64,000 nt of DNA from JBGTFE01 sp036403235 (GTDB lineage Bacteria > Acidobacteriota > Blastocatellia > Pyrinomonadales > Pyrinomonadaceae), in contig DASWRI010000035.1 of NCBI GenBank assembly GCA_036403235.1, positions 16,908-80,907 on the forward strand, written 5' to 3'. The number at the start of each line of letters is the position of its first letter. Position 1 is the stretch's first letter. Made by a program: the position numbers and the translations under genes. Positions 55,392 to 64,000 of the stretch are shown in pieces. The notes under the pieces were generated by a model, which saw nothing but the letters and a program-made list of their open reading frames with translations, was not told where the DNA came from and ran no database searches.

Positions 55392-56769
55392 TAATCTGTT
55401 TGGTTATTTGTTCACTGGTTAAATACCACTCGCTTGCCAGTATTTTTTCGATGTAGGAGTCGAGCTTATCTTTATTTATTTTAACGGGTTCGACATCCGG
55501 TATGCGGATTCTGACGGGAGACTCCTTGTTTTTCCTGATAACGGCATGCTGCTTCGGGATATTCTGGTTGGCGTATGCAGCCAGAACCGGGGGAATATCG
55601 CCGCCGTAGCCGAGCGCTTTGACCATTTCGAGCCGGTCATCATAGTTCGGCGTATCGAACATTAGCTTGATGCGGGCGTTGTTCTTTATTGAATTCAATA
55701 CTTTCTGGTTATCGAACTGCTTGAAATAATGGTGCGCCAAAACAAGTCTCAGTCCGCTTTTCCGTTTGAACGATAGCAGCGTGTCGATCTGCGGCGTGGC
55801 AAAGCGCGCGGCTTCGTCGATATAGAGATAATGAACGCCTTTCCAACCGCTGTCTGCCAGAATGTCTATTGCTTGTATCAGCTCGGAAATAATCAAAACG
55901 CCGAGAAGCTGGCTTTCTTCCGGGTTGATGTATTTGCCCGGAGCGAGATTTACCAGAATTACCCAGCCTTCACGAATCAATTTTACAAAATCAATCCCAG
56001 AATTTGCCGCAAGCATCGTTTTTAGAGGCTCTTCCCAGAACAGATCCAAGCGGTTGATTGTCGAGTAAAAATACTGCTCGAAATGATACTGGCTGCGGAA
56101 AAGATTTTCGATTGTGCTTAGGTCCCGGTCTTCCGGGTTGAGCCGATAGAGAATTTCATATCTTTTATCCGCGTCTCTTTTATAATCGCTGAAATACTGC
56201 GTCTCAAATAAAGTGTTGCCGGTTTTGGCGAGAATCCGCAGAAGCGCCTGAAGGTGCCTTCTGATGCGCGGAGTGTCGCTCGATTTTGTATCAAAGAGAA
56301 TATTTACGGTTTCCATCACGCCTTCGACTGACATTTTGGCGTATTTGCGCTTGAGCGGCGCAAGGCACGGGTATTTCTGAGCGGCGGCGCAAAGTTTCGG
56401 GTCGATAATCAAAACCTTTTTATAATCGATTTTGGCGCAGTAGGAAAGAATATCCTGGTAGGTCTGCCCTTTATCTGACGGGTCTAATAAACAAAGCCCG
56501 ATTCCCCGGTCAATATCCTGCCTGATTGAACTTTCCAGGAATTTTGATTTGCCTTCGCCAGGCGCGCCTAAAATATGGCAGTTAACCTCGCGTTCCTCTT
56601 CGCTGATAAAGACCTGTCCTTCCTGCGAAGTACCGACGAGTCTCAGCGGATATTTGCTTTGAAGCTGTTTTATCTGCCGCTTTATAATTTCGTCTGTGGT
56701 CGGCAGTCGGTAGGTTTCGTCAAACGTTTTTCCCGTTATTATTTTGAAGTAATCTAGCTTGTCTGGCAC
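55213..56769 (-). CDS. TraD/VirD4-like coupling ATPase
   Basis: The protein has 518 residues. Walker A CHILGAPGEGKSKFLESS lies near residue 64, LLDPSDKGQTYQDI near 94, and Walker B HYLYIDEAARFATPQ near 317. SGLRLVLAHHYFKQFDNQKV is the arginine-finger-side segment. This is a conjugative DNA-transfer ATPase without N-terminal TM helices. The last 65 residues are polar and low-complexity (SKGSQYRKASDRKADNKTS and on) and are encoded by bases that also encode the start of the replication-relaxation protein. It overlaps the upstream gene by 50 bases. Confidence 0.88.
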   Translation of the reverse strand: MPDKLDYFKIITGKTFDETYRLPTTDEIIKRQIKQLQSKYPLRLVGTSQEGQVFISEEEREVNCHILGAPGEGKSKFLESSIRQDIDRGIGLCLLDPSDKGQTYQDILSYCAKIDYKKVLIIDPKLCAAAQKYPCLAPLKRKYAKMSVEGVMETVNILFDTKSSDTPRIRRHLQALLRILAKTGNTLFETQYFSDYKRDADKRYEILYRLNPEDRDLSTIENLFRSQYHFEQYFYSTINRLDLFWEEPLKTMLAANSGIDFVKLIREGWVILVNLAPGKYINPEESQLLGVLIISELIQAIDILADSGWKGVHYLYIDEAARFATPQIDTLLSFKRKSGLRLVLAHHYFKQFDNQKVLNSIKNNARIKLMFDTPNYDDRLEMVKALGYGGDIPPVLAAYANQNIPKQHAVIRKNKESPVRIRIPDVEPVKINKDKLDSYIEKILASEWYLTSEQITKQINARSVPKNSKGSQYRKASDRKADNKTSLPGGIQSRREQQSVSKSSQKSSDAKDEKPIKI

Positions 56770-57664
56770 GTTTATCCTCCCTGAACGCCCTTAAGGTTTC
56801 CTCTCTGTCTCTTATCAGGCTGTATTTTGTCACCTCGTCATAATTCGGATTGTTTTCAATATCGGAAATTTCCCGCTGAACTGAATCTATGTTTTTTTGA
56901 AGCAGGGTTATTTGCTGATGCTCGCTTAATGACCCATGCGATAATGCAAACTCAATAGCCTGTTTTTGTTCTGCGGTTTTGATTTTGTGGTCAATTAGAA
57001 CTTTTCTTTCATACTCGGTTGCGCGAATTTCACTTTCTCCTTGTCCTTTATTCATGGCTGAAAAATCCTCCACGGTCATCCCGCTCTCAAAAGCCCGTTC
57101 TATCAAGTCTGCTTTTGCCTTTAATTCCACCAACGCGATGGCATTTTGCGCGATGAAAATATTAAATTCTACTTTGCGCCTTTTGTCCTCAGCGGCGGCG
57201 CGTTCGAGCATAGCAGCCTGTTCGATTAAGAGTCTTTGCTCCTCGTTAGTAACGGAAAGCAGTTTAACTCTGCCTTCTCCCTGCCCGCGCCTCCACCATG
57301 AACTGATCCTGCCGCGCGTCGGTTCGTAATACTTAAACAGGGCTTCGACATTTCGCCGCAATCCGTCGTCGGACAGAATTGACGAGTATAAATTGATGTC
57401 GGCATCGGCGATTGCCTGTAATTCTTCACTAAAGCTGTTCCTTGACCTCTTCGAAGCCGTTTCGAAAAATGTCGAAAGCGGCGATACGACTTCCGGCGTA
57501 ATGGCTTTCGATTCAGCCTTAACCAAACTCTCGTCGCGGTATTCGAGAAACCGCGACGGGTATTCCATTTTTAGTCTCAAGCCGACTTCGCGGTCGCTCC
57601 GGTCGTCCCACTTCCCCGGAAACTGCCGTTTCATAAACTGTCCTAATTCTTCAATCGTTGGCAT
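56720..57664 (-). CDS. Unknown coiled-coil protein of the conjugation operon
   Basis: The protein has 314 residues. It starts IEELGQFMKRQFPGKWDDRS and then DREVGLRLKMEYPSRF, an N-terminal domain often seen at the start of mobilisation-type proteins. Long charged helices follow (RLLIEQAAMLERAAAEDKRR, LQKNIDSVQREISDIENN). No enzyme motif is seen. It overlaps the ATPase gene by 50 bases and begins 3 bases after the membrane protein gene, so all are one operon. Confidence 0.75.
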   Translation of the reverse strand: MPTIEELGQFMKRQFPGKWDDRSDREVGLRLKMEYPSRFLEYRDESLVKAESKAITPEVVSPLSTFFETASKRSRNSFSEELQAIADADINLYSSILSDDGLRRNVEALFKYYEPTRGRISSWWRRGQGEGRVKLLSVTNEEQRLLIEQAAMLERAAAEDKRRKVEFNIFIAQNAIALVELKAKADLIERAFESGMTVEDFSAMNKGQGESEIRATEYERKVLIDHKIKTAEQKQAIEFALSHGSLSEHQQITLLQKNIDSVQREISDIENNPNYDEVTKYSLIRDREETLRAFREDKRARQARLLQNNNGKNV

Positions 57665-57667
57665 AAC

Positions 57668-58639
57668 TTAATCCTCAAATAATGTGTCGGGGTCAATATC
57701 TGTAACTTTTTTTGCAAATTCCGCCTGCCTTTCTTCCAACTCTCGCGCTCTTTGCTCTTCCTCTTTTGCTTTTTTGACTCTTGTTTCTTCCTCTCTTTGC
57801 TGTTTCCTGATTTTATCTTTTTCCGCTTTTAATCGAGCCTTTCTCTTGTTTTCTATAATCTGCATCCGGTGTCTTTTATGTAATGCTTTTCCGCCGAAAA
57901 ACGCGCCTGTCCCGGTAAGGCAAAGCACTATGAATACGCTCAATAAAGTCGTCATTCGAGACCAGCGATAATCGGATTCCGCTTTTTTAGCTAAATCATA
58001 ATTATCCCTGTCTTCAATTTTCACGAATATGCCCGCCGTCGTCGCGGTCGTTTCCTGCGTAAGCTTAAACCGGAGCCTATCTTTGGTTGTAACTTCGGTC
58101 AGTCCCGAGCGCTCGTCAAAGCTGGTGAAATCAATATTTGTGGTGAGCATATTATAGGTATTCATCCCGTTTTCATCAACGAAAGACGATGCCTCGATAC
58201 TCCCGAGCGCGACGTGAAACGGCTGTCTGGAAAAAATAGAAATACTCTGATTGGGCTTTATATCCGTGATTGGTGAGATCCAAAAATCTGAGCTGGTATC
58301 GACTGCAAAAGAGCCATTTGATTGGAAAGGCGGCACCGGAACTGAATAAATTTGGGTTGTGTAATATCTGTAATAACCATAGCCGCCGCCGAGCATAATA
58401 ATGCTGATTGCTGCTAACAGCAACTGTCGCGGAGAATCATTGTCACGGGCTAAATCAAAAGCGCCGAAGACGGCAGACAAAAGCAGTATTAATCCGGCAG
58501 CAACATATAAGCCATTAATCAGCGTATAACTGTTAATAAGAATCGGGCTGTGATAGATAAGATAATACCCTCCAAGCGGAATGAGTATGAATCCCGTAAC
58601 GATAGCCAATAAGATGAAGAAAAATCTTATCACTTCCAT
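57668..58639 (-). CDS. Multi-TM protein with outer domain and charged tail, first gene of the conjugation operon
   Basis: The protein has 323 residues: three N-terminal TM helices (about 5-100: FFFILLAIVTGFILIPLGG, GLYVAAGLILLLSAVFGAF, LLLAAISIIMLGGGYGYY), a soluble domain of 130 residues, a fourth TM near 232-252 (LLSVFIVLCLTGTGAFFGG) and a highly charged Lys/Glu coiled-coil tail. No family is recognised. It is probably the membrane platform for the coupling ATPase, by operon position. Confidence 0.75.
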   Translation of the reverse strand: MEVIRFFFILLAIVTGFILIPLGGYYLIYHSPILINSYTLINGLYVAAGLILLLSAVFGAFDLARDNDSPRQLLLAAISIIMLGGGYGYYRYYTTQIYSVPVPPFQSNGSFAVDTSSDFWISPITDIKPNQSISIFSRQPFHVALGSIEASSFVDENGMNTYNMLTTNIDFTSFDERSGLTEVTTKDRLRFKLTQETTATTAGIFVKIEDRDNYDLAKKAESDYRWSRMTTLLSVFIVLCLTGTGAFFGGKALHKRHRMQIIENKRKARLKAEKDKIRKQQREEETRVKKAKEEEQRARELEERQAEFAKKVTDIDPDTLFED

Positions 58640-58843
58640 TTTTTGTATTTTCCTTCGAGAGCTTGAAGTGCCTGCAATTATACAATAGTCATAGTTTTAC
58701 AGTAAAGCATTTTCTTGTTTCGGCTGTATATAAATATAACCCAAAATGTGCCCGAAAACTTTCGCACAAATAAAACAACTATGCCGAAGCGTAGTTGCTG
58801 ATAAGAAATAACATAATGCGTATTATCGGGCGAGAGTGCTTAA
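58640..58843. other. Upstream region of the conjugation operon, to the left of the IS66 element
   Basis: No gene is seen. It is AT-rich with a palindromic CGAAGCG-type word near 58793. The minus-strand operon promoter should be here. Confidence 0.35.
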
Positions 58844-60589
58844 GTGTAACTACTCAGGTATGCTGCTAAGTTTAGTCGTTTCAATAGTTTAACGGTATCA
58901 TTTCCCGCTTACGTTTTCAATCGTTCTTGCCTTTCTGTCCGTGATTTTATATCATTCAGCACTCATTATTTTTGTTGGAGTGCAGATTTGAGCATTAGTT
59001 ACGGAACAATTCGCCGTCGTTACGATCAAGGACTCGATTCGATTGTCCGGCTCGTCATCCAGCTCGAAGACCGGATTGAAGATTTGATGGCGATGCACGT
59101 TTCCGCACCGCAGATTTCGATTCACCGATTGTCGAACCACATCAAGCAGCTCAAGCAGACGCTCGACAATAAAGACAAAGAACTGACTGAAGCGCCCCAG
59201 CTCAACGTGCAGCTTCAGTCGCGCATTCGGGAGCTTGAAAAGTCGCTCGTCGAAGAATGCGCTGTCGAACCGGTTCCGGTCGTCAAACGCGATTCGCATA
59301 ACTCGAACCAACCGCCGTCACTTGATCTGCCGTGGACGAAGCCCAAACGCACCAGAAGTTTGAGAAAGAAGTCGGATTTACGCGTCGGCGGTCAGCCCGG
59401 TCACGCGGGCGTGACTTTGCAAATGGTCGCAGCACCGAACCGCATTATCGAACACATAATAAGCGTTTGCAGTGGATGCGGGGCATCTCTTGAGGCAGTC
59501 GAGCCATCGCGCTTCTTCCGGCGGCAAGCCTTCGAGATCGAGAACGGAAGTTTGGCGGTCGTCGAGCATCGTGCTTCGACAAAGGTTTGTCAGAGTTGCG
59601 GCAATCTCTCTAAAGGGCAATTCCCTCTTTCTGCTAAAGCGCCGGTACAGTACGGGGCGAGCGTTTTCTCACGCGCTCTTTATCTACACCTATATCAATT
59701 GCTGCCGGTCGCCAGAACGCAGGAAGCGATGAGAGATTTGTTCGGCTGCGACATCTCGCAGGCTTCCATTCAGCGCGCCGCCCGGCTTTGTTCCGATAAG
59801 CTCATCAGATGCGAACAGCGCATCAAGGCAGCAATTCGCGGTTCTGCCGTGATCGGTGCAGATGAAACCGGCATCAGGATTAACGGCACTAATGCTTGGG
59901 TTCACGTCGCTCGCACCGACTCTCTGACGCATCTGGCTTCGCACACTCATCGCGGGCAAGCCGCGTTCAATGCGATCGGCATTCTCAATCAGTTCAAAGG
60001 CACTTTAGTCAGAGACGGCTGGTTTTCCTACAAATGGTATCAGCAATGCAACCACAGTCTTTGCAACGCGCATTTATTGCGTGATCTAACCTATATCGGC
60101 GAGGCTGAACCCGACCACGAACCGTGGACGACCGCGCTGGCGAAGCTTTTGATCGAGATTAAGGTTGCCGTCGAGACTGCGCGGAATAGTTCACAAACGG
60201 CGCTCACGAGCGAGCTGCACGAGGATTTTCTCAATCGTTATGATATGCTGATCGCAAAAGGCGAAGAAGCCGTTCGCGGTTCGCCCAAAGTCAAAAGCGT
60301 CGGGCTGACCGCCGAGAATTTACTCAATCGATTTATCAAGAACAAAGCCGAGGTGCTGCGGTTTATGGCGGATTTCGCGGTTCCCTTCGACAATAACGGC
60401 TCCGAGCGCGATTTGCGTATGTTGAAGGTACAGCAGAAGATAGCGGGTTGTTTTCGCACGACTGAAGGTGTGCAAACTTTCTGCCGGGTGCGTTCTTATT
60501 TGTCTTCGGCAAGAAAGCAAGGTCGAGGTCTGCTTACTGCTCTTGAACAGGCACTGAAAGGCAAACCTATAGCTTTGACTGAGTAATCC
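58844..60589 (+). mobile_element. IS66-family insertion sequence (transposase-only type)
   Basis: The element is delimited by its transposase and by a candidate terminal pair. GTGTAACTACTCAGG starts at 58844, and on the opposite strand GGATTACTCAGTC ends at 60589; both share TACTCAG reading inward. The right end departs from the left after CTGAGTA, so the right terminus is degenerate or cut. No tnpA/tnpB accessory genes are present. The boundaries are tentative. Confidence 0.45.
58988..60586 (+). CDS. IS66 family transposase (TnpC-like)
   Basis: From a TTG start the protein has 532 residues. A coiled-coil N-terminus is followed by the NSNQPPSLD motif and a zinc-binding segment (CSGCGASLE, later CQSCGNLS). 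The DDE catalytic region has IGADETGIRINGTNAWVHVA, LVRDGWFSYK and NNGSERDLRMLKVQQKIAG. The C-terminal VRSYLSSARKQGRGLL helix is the family's usual end. All three acidic catalytic positions look intact, so the element may still be active. Confidence 0.92.
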   Translation: MSISYGTIRRRYDQGLDSIVRLVIQLEDRIEDLMAMHVSAPQISIHRLSNHIKQLKQTLDNKDKELTEAPQLNVQLQSRIRELEKSLVEECAVEPVPVVKRDSHNSNQPPSLDLPWTKPKRTRSLRKKSDLRVGGQPGHAGVTLQMVAAPNRIIEHIISVCSGCGASLEAVEPSRFFRRQAFEIENGSLAVVEHRASTKVCQSCGNLSKGQFPLSAKAPVQYGASVFSRALYLHLYQLLPVARTQEAMRDLFGCDISQASIQRAARLCSDKLIRCEQRIKAAIRGSAVIGADETGIRINGTNAWVHVARTDSLTHLASHTHRGQAAFNAIGILNQFKGTLVRDGWFSYKWYQQCNHSLCNAHLLRDLTYIGEAEPDHEPWTTALAKLLIEIKVAVETARNSSQTALTSELHEDFLNRYDMLIAKGEEAVRGSPKVKSVGLTAENLLNRFIKNKAEVLRFMADFAVPFDNNGSERDLRMLKVQQKIAGCFRTTEGVQTFCRVRSYLSSARKQGRGLLTALEQALKGKPIALTE

Positions 60590-60971
60590 ATTTCACTTTT
60601 GTAGGTTGTCCGTAAAGAAAGTCTGCTTTGGCTCGAACATCCGTCTCGGGATTTATAATCAATCGTTCTACTAGAACTTGTGATAATTCTTCGTGCCTTT
60701 GTTTTTCTTCAGGTAAAACAGGATGAGTTTCTTGAGTCGTTTTGCCTTCCTTAAAAGCTTTTTCCCATCGAAGCCACATTTCCCAATCTTCTATTGCAAG
60801 GGCAAAAGTTTCGGCATCAAGAGATTTCAGAAAGTAGACATCACTCCAATTTTGTTCATCCTCAAGCCACTGATTTTCATAATAATGAGGCACACCGTTC
60901 AAGTCGGCTATGCCTGCTCTGGCTCCGTCATACCAATCTGTAATTGTATGAACAATTTCGTATTTGGACAT
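60567..60971 (-). CDS. Unknown small acidic protein, 3' end altered by the IS
   Basis: The protein has 134 residues: GVPHYYENQWLEDEQNWSDV, then YFLKSLDAETFALAIEDWEM and LRWEKAFKEGKTTQETHP. This is a recurrent hypothetical protein pattern in bacteria with no assigned function. Its last codons (WITQSKL and stop) lie inside the end of the IS66 element, so the original C-terminus has probably been replaced. Confidence 0.65.
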   Translation of the reverse strand: MSKYEIVHTITDWYDGARAGIADLNGVPHYYENQWLEDEQNWSDVYFLKSLDAETFALAIEDWEMWLRWEKAFKEGKTTQETHPVLPEEKQRHEELSQVLVERLIINPETDVRAKADFLYGQPTKVKWITQSKL

Positions 60972-61117
60972 CGTTTATTAGAAATTAAGACTCCTTAATT
61001 TGAGGTCGTTTTTGATACCGATATTTTAGCACATTCCCTAAAACTACCTGAATAGTTACGCTTAAGTGAATATTTGGAAGCGCGAATGAGAATTGAAACG
61101 GAAAGTCCTGCGCTCTT

Positions 61118-61399
61118 TTGAAATGTTGCTGGCAACCGGATCTCACACAAGGAATTGCCAAAATTATCGCCAAATTGCGCGAAGACAGAGGAATAAAACG
61201 GCACGTTACTCCGCACATGCTGCGGCATACGGTTGCGACATTGCCTCTGCGCAACGGTACAGACATCAGAGTAGTGCAGGAGTTTTTGGGACATGCCTCC
61301 ATTGCCACCACACAACGTTATATTCATATCGTAAAGGAGCACATGATTCGGGAGTTACGAAACCGCCATCCTTCTCTAAGCTTCCGGGCGAAATCTTGA
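61118..61399 (+). pseudogene. C-terminal remnant of a XerC/D-like tyrosine recombinase
   Basis: The 93-residue frame contains RHVTPHMLRHTVATLPL, DIRVVQEFLGHASIATTQRY and KEHMIRELRNRHPSLSFR. It is closely like residues about 235-325 of the intact recombinase at 50301-51302 but lacks the N-terminal domain and the first catalytic Arg. It is a broken relative, perhaps the trace of an element boundary. The reading direction is opposite to the intact copy. Confidence 0.8.
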
Positions 61400-61775
61400 A
61401 TTTTATTAGACAGCCGGAAGTTAGAGGAATTCTAAGACATCAAAATTTCGGCAATCATGTTTCAAAAAAAATTGTTGACACCTATTTTTAATTCGTGTTA
61501 GTTTTGCTGTCAAACGATTATTTGCAGCAAGAATGTAAAAAGAGATTCCTACCTCAAAAGCGGTTCTTATAGCAGGAATTAAAGCGCGCATCAAGCTTCA
61601 AAACGATAGCAACTGGCTGTAAATAAAAGTTTGCGAGTTTAGTAAATAAAGAGATTTATGCCGGGAATTTTCATCAAGTCAATATAAAGATACGCAAAGA
61701 GAAGCTGAAAAAACTTTCCGCCGACATAGCGCCTAAGAAAGTATAATCTGAGAGGAAGAGAATGAAAAAAATAAT
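61400..61775. other. Gap between the integrase remnant and the RHS gene
   Basis: There is no gene. TATAAT at 61742-61747 and AGAGGAAGAGA at 61751-61761 precede an ATG (61762) that is out of frame with the giant gene by one base, as described under that gene. Confidence 0.45.
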
Positions 61776-64000
61776 TTGTCCGGAGTAATCGGTTTTGTTT
61801 TTGAAACTATTTCACAATTAAAACATTATCGAATAACGATTCGCGTAACTGCGTTTTTATTGATAACGGCCTTGCTGATTCCGGTTGTAATGTTTAATCC
61901 TGTCAAAACAAAAGCCCAGACAAATCTTCCGCTCCAGAAACCCGCTCCGGTAAGCGCGCCGCCCGAACCTTACATCTTTTCATCAGTCGATGATTCATCA
62001 ATCGTTATTCCGGCTCTTGCCGTCGTCGGCAGCAGGATTTCGAGCGTTTATGCGTCTGCGGTATCATTCATCGCCGGACAGCAAACTCCCGAAGGCCTCG
62101 GCGCGGCAACTCCGCCGCCAGCCTTTATCGAAAGATTTACCGGATTCGTTGCATCGCCTTTTGTTTCAGCAGCCGCAAAGTTGATTTCTACGAATGTAGT
62201 TTCTAAAGAAACAGTATCAACTCAATCGGCTTTTCTGTCGGCTCGTGGCGGTTCATCTTCTTCACACGTCGCCTTCGACTTTGACGGCGACGGTAAGGCT
62301 GATTTCGGCCGCTGGCAATCGAGCTCGTTTCAATATAAAGTCCATAACAGCTACTCCGACGATTACACGACGCTCAATCTCGGCTCTTCAAGCTCGAAGA
62401 TTACCCCGGCCGATTTCGACGGCGACGGAAAGTTCGATATGGCGGTTTTCTCTTCGGGCTCGTGGACTATCCGCAAAAGCTCGACCAATACAAATTGGAG
62501 CATCAGTTGGGGAACAACCGGCGATTTGCCGGTGGCAGCCGACTACGACGGCGACGGCACGGCCGATTTCGCCATTTATCGTCCGTCTACAAATACGTTC
62601 AGGGTTTTAACCAGCACGAGCGGTTACGCTTCCTACACGACGACCTCGCTCGGCATATCGGGCGATATTGTTGTTCCGGGCGATTACAACGGCGACGGAA
62701 ACAGCGATTACGCCGTGTTTCGTCCTTCGACCGGCTACTGGTATTACAAGACGAGTTCGAGCGGCAGCGTCGTCAACTATCAGTGGGGAGTTTCAACCGA
62801 CATTCCTGCGCCGGGAGATTTCGACGGCGACGGCGCGACCGACATAACGGTTTTCCGTCCTTCTACGGGAACGTGGTATGTCCTGAAAAGCACGGGCGGC
62901 TCGCCGAATTATTTTCAGACAAACTGGGGAAATTACGGAGACCAGCCCGTTCCTGCCGATTACGACGGCGACGGAACAACTGATATGGCGATTTATCGCC
63001 CGACAACCGGAGCCTGGTGGTTTATTGACAAATCCACCATACCTGAAAGCTCTACGGTTTATAGCCTCGGCACAAGCTCCGATACGGCCGTCCCGTCGGC
63101 TTATCTGAGACAATCCGGCGCCGAGCTTTATCCCGACCAGTCAGCGCCGGCCAGGCTCGCGCCGATTAACGCGACCGGCGCGACGAATTATTATTCGCGT
63201 AACTCTGCCTGGGGCACCGGGCTTGTCAGTTTGCCGGGACGAGCGGGAATGGATTTGAATATCGGGATGAGCTACAACTCTTTGATTTGGACGAAAGTCG
63301 GCTCGACGATGGCCTTCGATATGGACAAATCTAATGTCGCTCCGGGATTCAATTTCGGATTTCCGAGAATCGAGCCGGCTTATCTGAGCTCGCAGACGTC
63401 GATTCTTTCTTATTTGATGGTTTCGCCTTCGGGAAGCAGAACCGAGTTTCGCCAGACAGCCGTCAGCGATACCTACGAAACAGCCGATTCGAATTATGCA
63501 CAGGTCAAAGTAAACAATCCGGTAACATCTACCAACAATCCGACACCAATTGAAGATATTACGCTGACCGTTACGACGACGGACGGCACGCAGATGTCGT
63601 ATGCGTGGCTTGGAAACGCTTATCGCTGCACTAAGATAACCGACAGAAACGGAAATTACATCACCATCAGCAACAACACGGACGGGCAATTGACATCAGT
63701 TACCGATACTTTAGGAAGAGTCGTGACGGTCAATTACGACAGCAACAGTAGACCGAACTCCATAACGCAGAACTGGCTAACAGATAACGGCGGCCCAAAT
63801 TCGACGACCACGACGCACACCTGGGCGAGCTTCGCTTATACGACGAAAACTATCGGCACCAACTTCGACACTTCCAATCTTTCCGTCTTTGGCCCGGCGA
63901 ACAGCACGAGCATTTCCGTCCTTGATAAAGTTACTTTTGCCGACGGTTCATATACGAAGTTCGACTATAACGGCTACGCTCAGGTTTATAAAACCAGCAA
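61776..64000 (+). CDS. Secreted FG-GAP/VCBS plus RHS-repeat giant protein (5' part, runs off the right edge)
   Basis: The frame is open from 61752 to the window end, with no stop in more than 740 codons. A signal-like segment (RVTAFLLITALLIPVVM) is followed by five or more FG-GAP/VCBS repeats (FDFDGDGKADFGRWQ, ADYDGDGTADFAIYRPST, GDYNGDGNSDYAVFRPST). An RHS-type shell start follows (GLVSLPGRAGMDLNIGMSYN) and then YD repeats (DTLGRVVTVNYDSNSRPNSI). Such proteins are secreted polymorphic-toxin or adhesion scaffolds; the toxic tip would lie beyond the window. The best-looking start, an ATG at 61762 with a good ribosome site, reaches this frame only if the following A7 tract gains one base. Otherwise TTG 61776 or ATG 61890 starts it. 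Confidence 0.8.
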   Translation, partial: MSGVIGFVFETISQLKHYRITIRVTAFLLITALLIPVVMFNPVKTKAQTNLPLQKPAPVSAPPEPYIFSSVDDSSIVIPALAVVGSRISSVYASAVSFIAGQQTPEGLGAATPPPAFIERFTGFVASPFVSAAAKLISTNVVSKETVSTQSAFLSARGGSSSSHVAFDFDGDGKADFGRWQSSSFQYKVHNSYSDDYTTLNLGSSSSKITPADFDGDGKFDMAVFSSGSWTIRKSSTNTNWSISWGTTGDLPVAADYDGDGTADFAIYRPSTNTFRVLTSTSGYASYTTTSLGISGDIVVPGDYNGDGNSDYAVFRPSTGYWYYKTSSSGSVVNYQWGVSTDIPAPGDFDGDGATDITVFRPSTGTWYVLKSTGGSPNYFQTNWGNYGDQPVPADYDGDGTTDMAIYRPTTGAWWFIDKSTIPESSTVYSLGTSSDTAVPSAYLRQSGAELYPDQSAPARLAPINATGATNYYSRNSAWGTGLVSLPGRAGMDLNIGMSYNSLIWTKVGSTMAFDMDKSNVAPGFNFGFPRIEPAYLSSQTSILSYLMVSPSGSRTEFRQTAVSDTYETADSNYAQVKVNNPVTSTNNPTPIEDITLTVTTTDGTQMSYAWLGNAYRCTKITDRNGNYITISNNTDGQLTSVTDTLGRVVTVNYDSNSRPNSITQNWLTDNGGPNSTTTTHTWASFAYTTKTIGTNFDTSNLSVFGPANSTSISVLDKVTFADGSYTKFDYNGYAQVYKTS

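Noticed and set aside
17766..61400. A second copy of the tRNA-Asp 3' end as the right attachment site
   Set aside because: No match was found by eye in the island or at its apparent right end; a computed search would be needed.

Overview
The window joins two kinds of DNA. Bases 1 to about 17,700 are chromosomal in character: GC-rich, densely coding and almost all on the + strand. They carry an exosortase (PEP-CTERM) and exopolysaccharide locus. From the tRNA-Asp gene at 17,688 to about 61,400 the DNA is visibly more AT-rich and mosaic, with integrases, conjugation-type genes, an insertion sequence and many immunity-type genes. From about 61,760 a GC-richer FG-GAP/RHS giant protein begins and runs off the right edge. 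No rRNA or other taxonomic marker is present. The exosortase cluster, the tricorn-like protease and the word-like intergenic palindromes fit an Acidobacteriota (Blastocatellia-like) genome, but that placement is inference.

Region 1 (1-17.4 kb): a partial flavin-reductase-domain gene; a farnesyl/geranylgeranyl diphosphate synthase; exosortase; a secreted tricorn-like S41 protease; EpsI; a PrsT-like TPR lipoprotein; a 58-residue protein that is almost only a PEP-CTERM-like anchor; a Wzz/GumC chain-length protein; the ExeA-type ATPase of exosortase loci; a CpsD-type tyrosine kinase; a polyprenyl-phosphate sugar transferase; a Wza-type export protein; and a YCF48-like beta-propeller. Together they would build and export a polysaccharide and sort proteins to it. 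Many gaps hold an imperfect palindrome, each with a different sequence. tRNA-Val and tRNA-Asp follow.

Region 2 (17.7-61.4 kb): a tyrosine integrase reads into tRNA-Asp. Then come an XRE regulator, a RuvC-like protein and a large serine recombinase; a DHH phosphoesterase followed by an alpha/alpha-toroid protein with a TIR-like/deoxyribosyltransferase-like domain; a J-domain protein with beta repeats; a HigB-HigA-SecB-like toxin-antitoxin-chaperone operon; an uncharacterised trio; a short-Argonaute TIR-APAZ (SPARTA-type) operon; and a two-TM / unknown / TIR operon. After that lie a methyltransferase and plasmid-like genes (YARHG protein, coupling ATPase, DUF932), a PRMT-like methyltransferase, a four-gene operon (helical protein, KGGTGRT ATPase, CHAT peptidase, unknown), a deoxyhypusine-synthase-like gene, a small transporter, a second tyrosine recombinase, a toroid-CHAT fusion, a YkgJ-like protein, a conjugation operon on the minus strand, and an IS66 element beside an integrase remnant. 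Five copies of one motif (TTGCC-N6-GGCAA then TTTTTCCCGCTATT, or its complement) sit only in gaps between gene modules of the first half of the island.

The best candidates for undescribed systems are the PRMT-like / helical / ParA-variant / CHAT / unknown cluster (42.8-48.6 kb), the DHH plus toroid-TIR-like pair (22.8-25.5 kb) with its architectural relative, the toroid-CHAT fusion (51.6-53.5 kb), the two-TM / unknown / TIR-beta-sandwich operon (34.2-36.2 kb), and the repeated intergenic motif itself.
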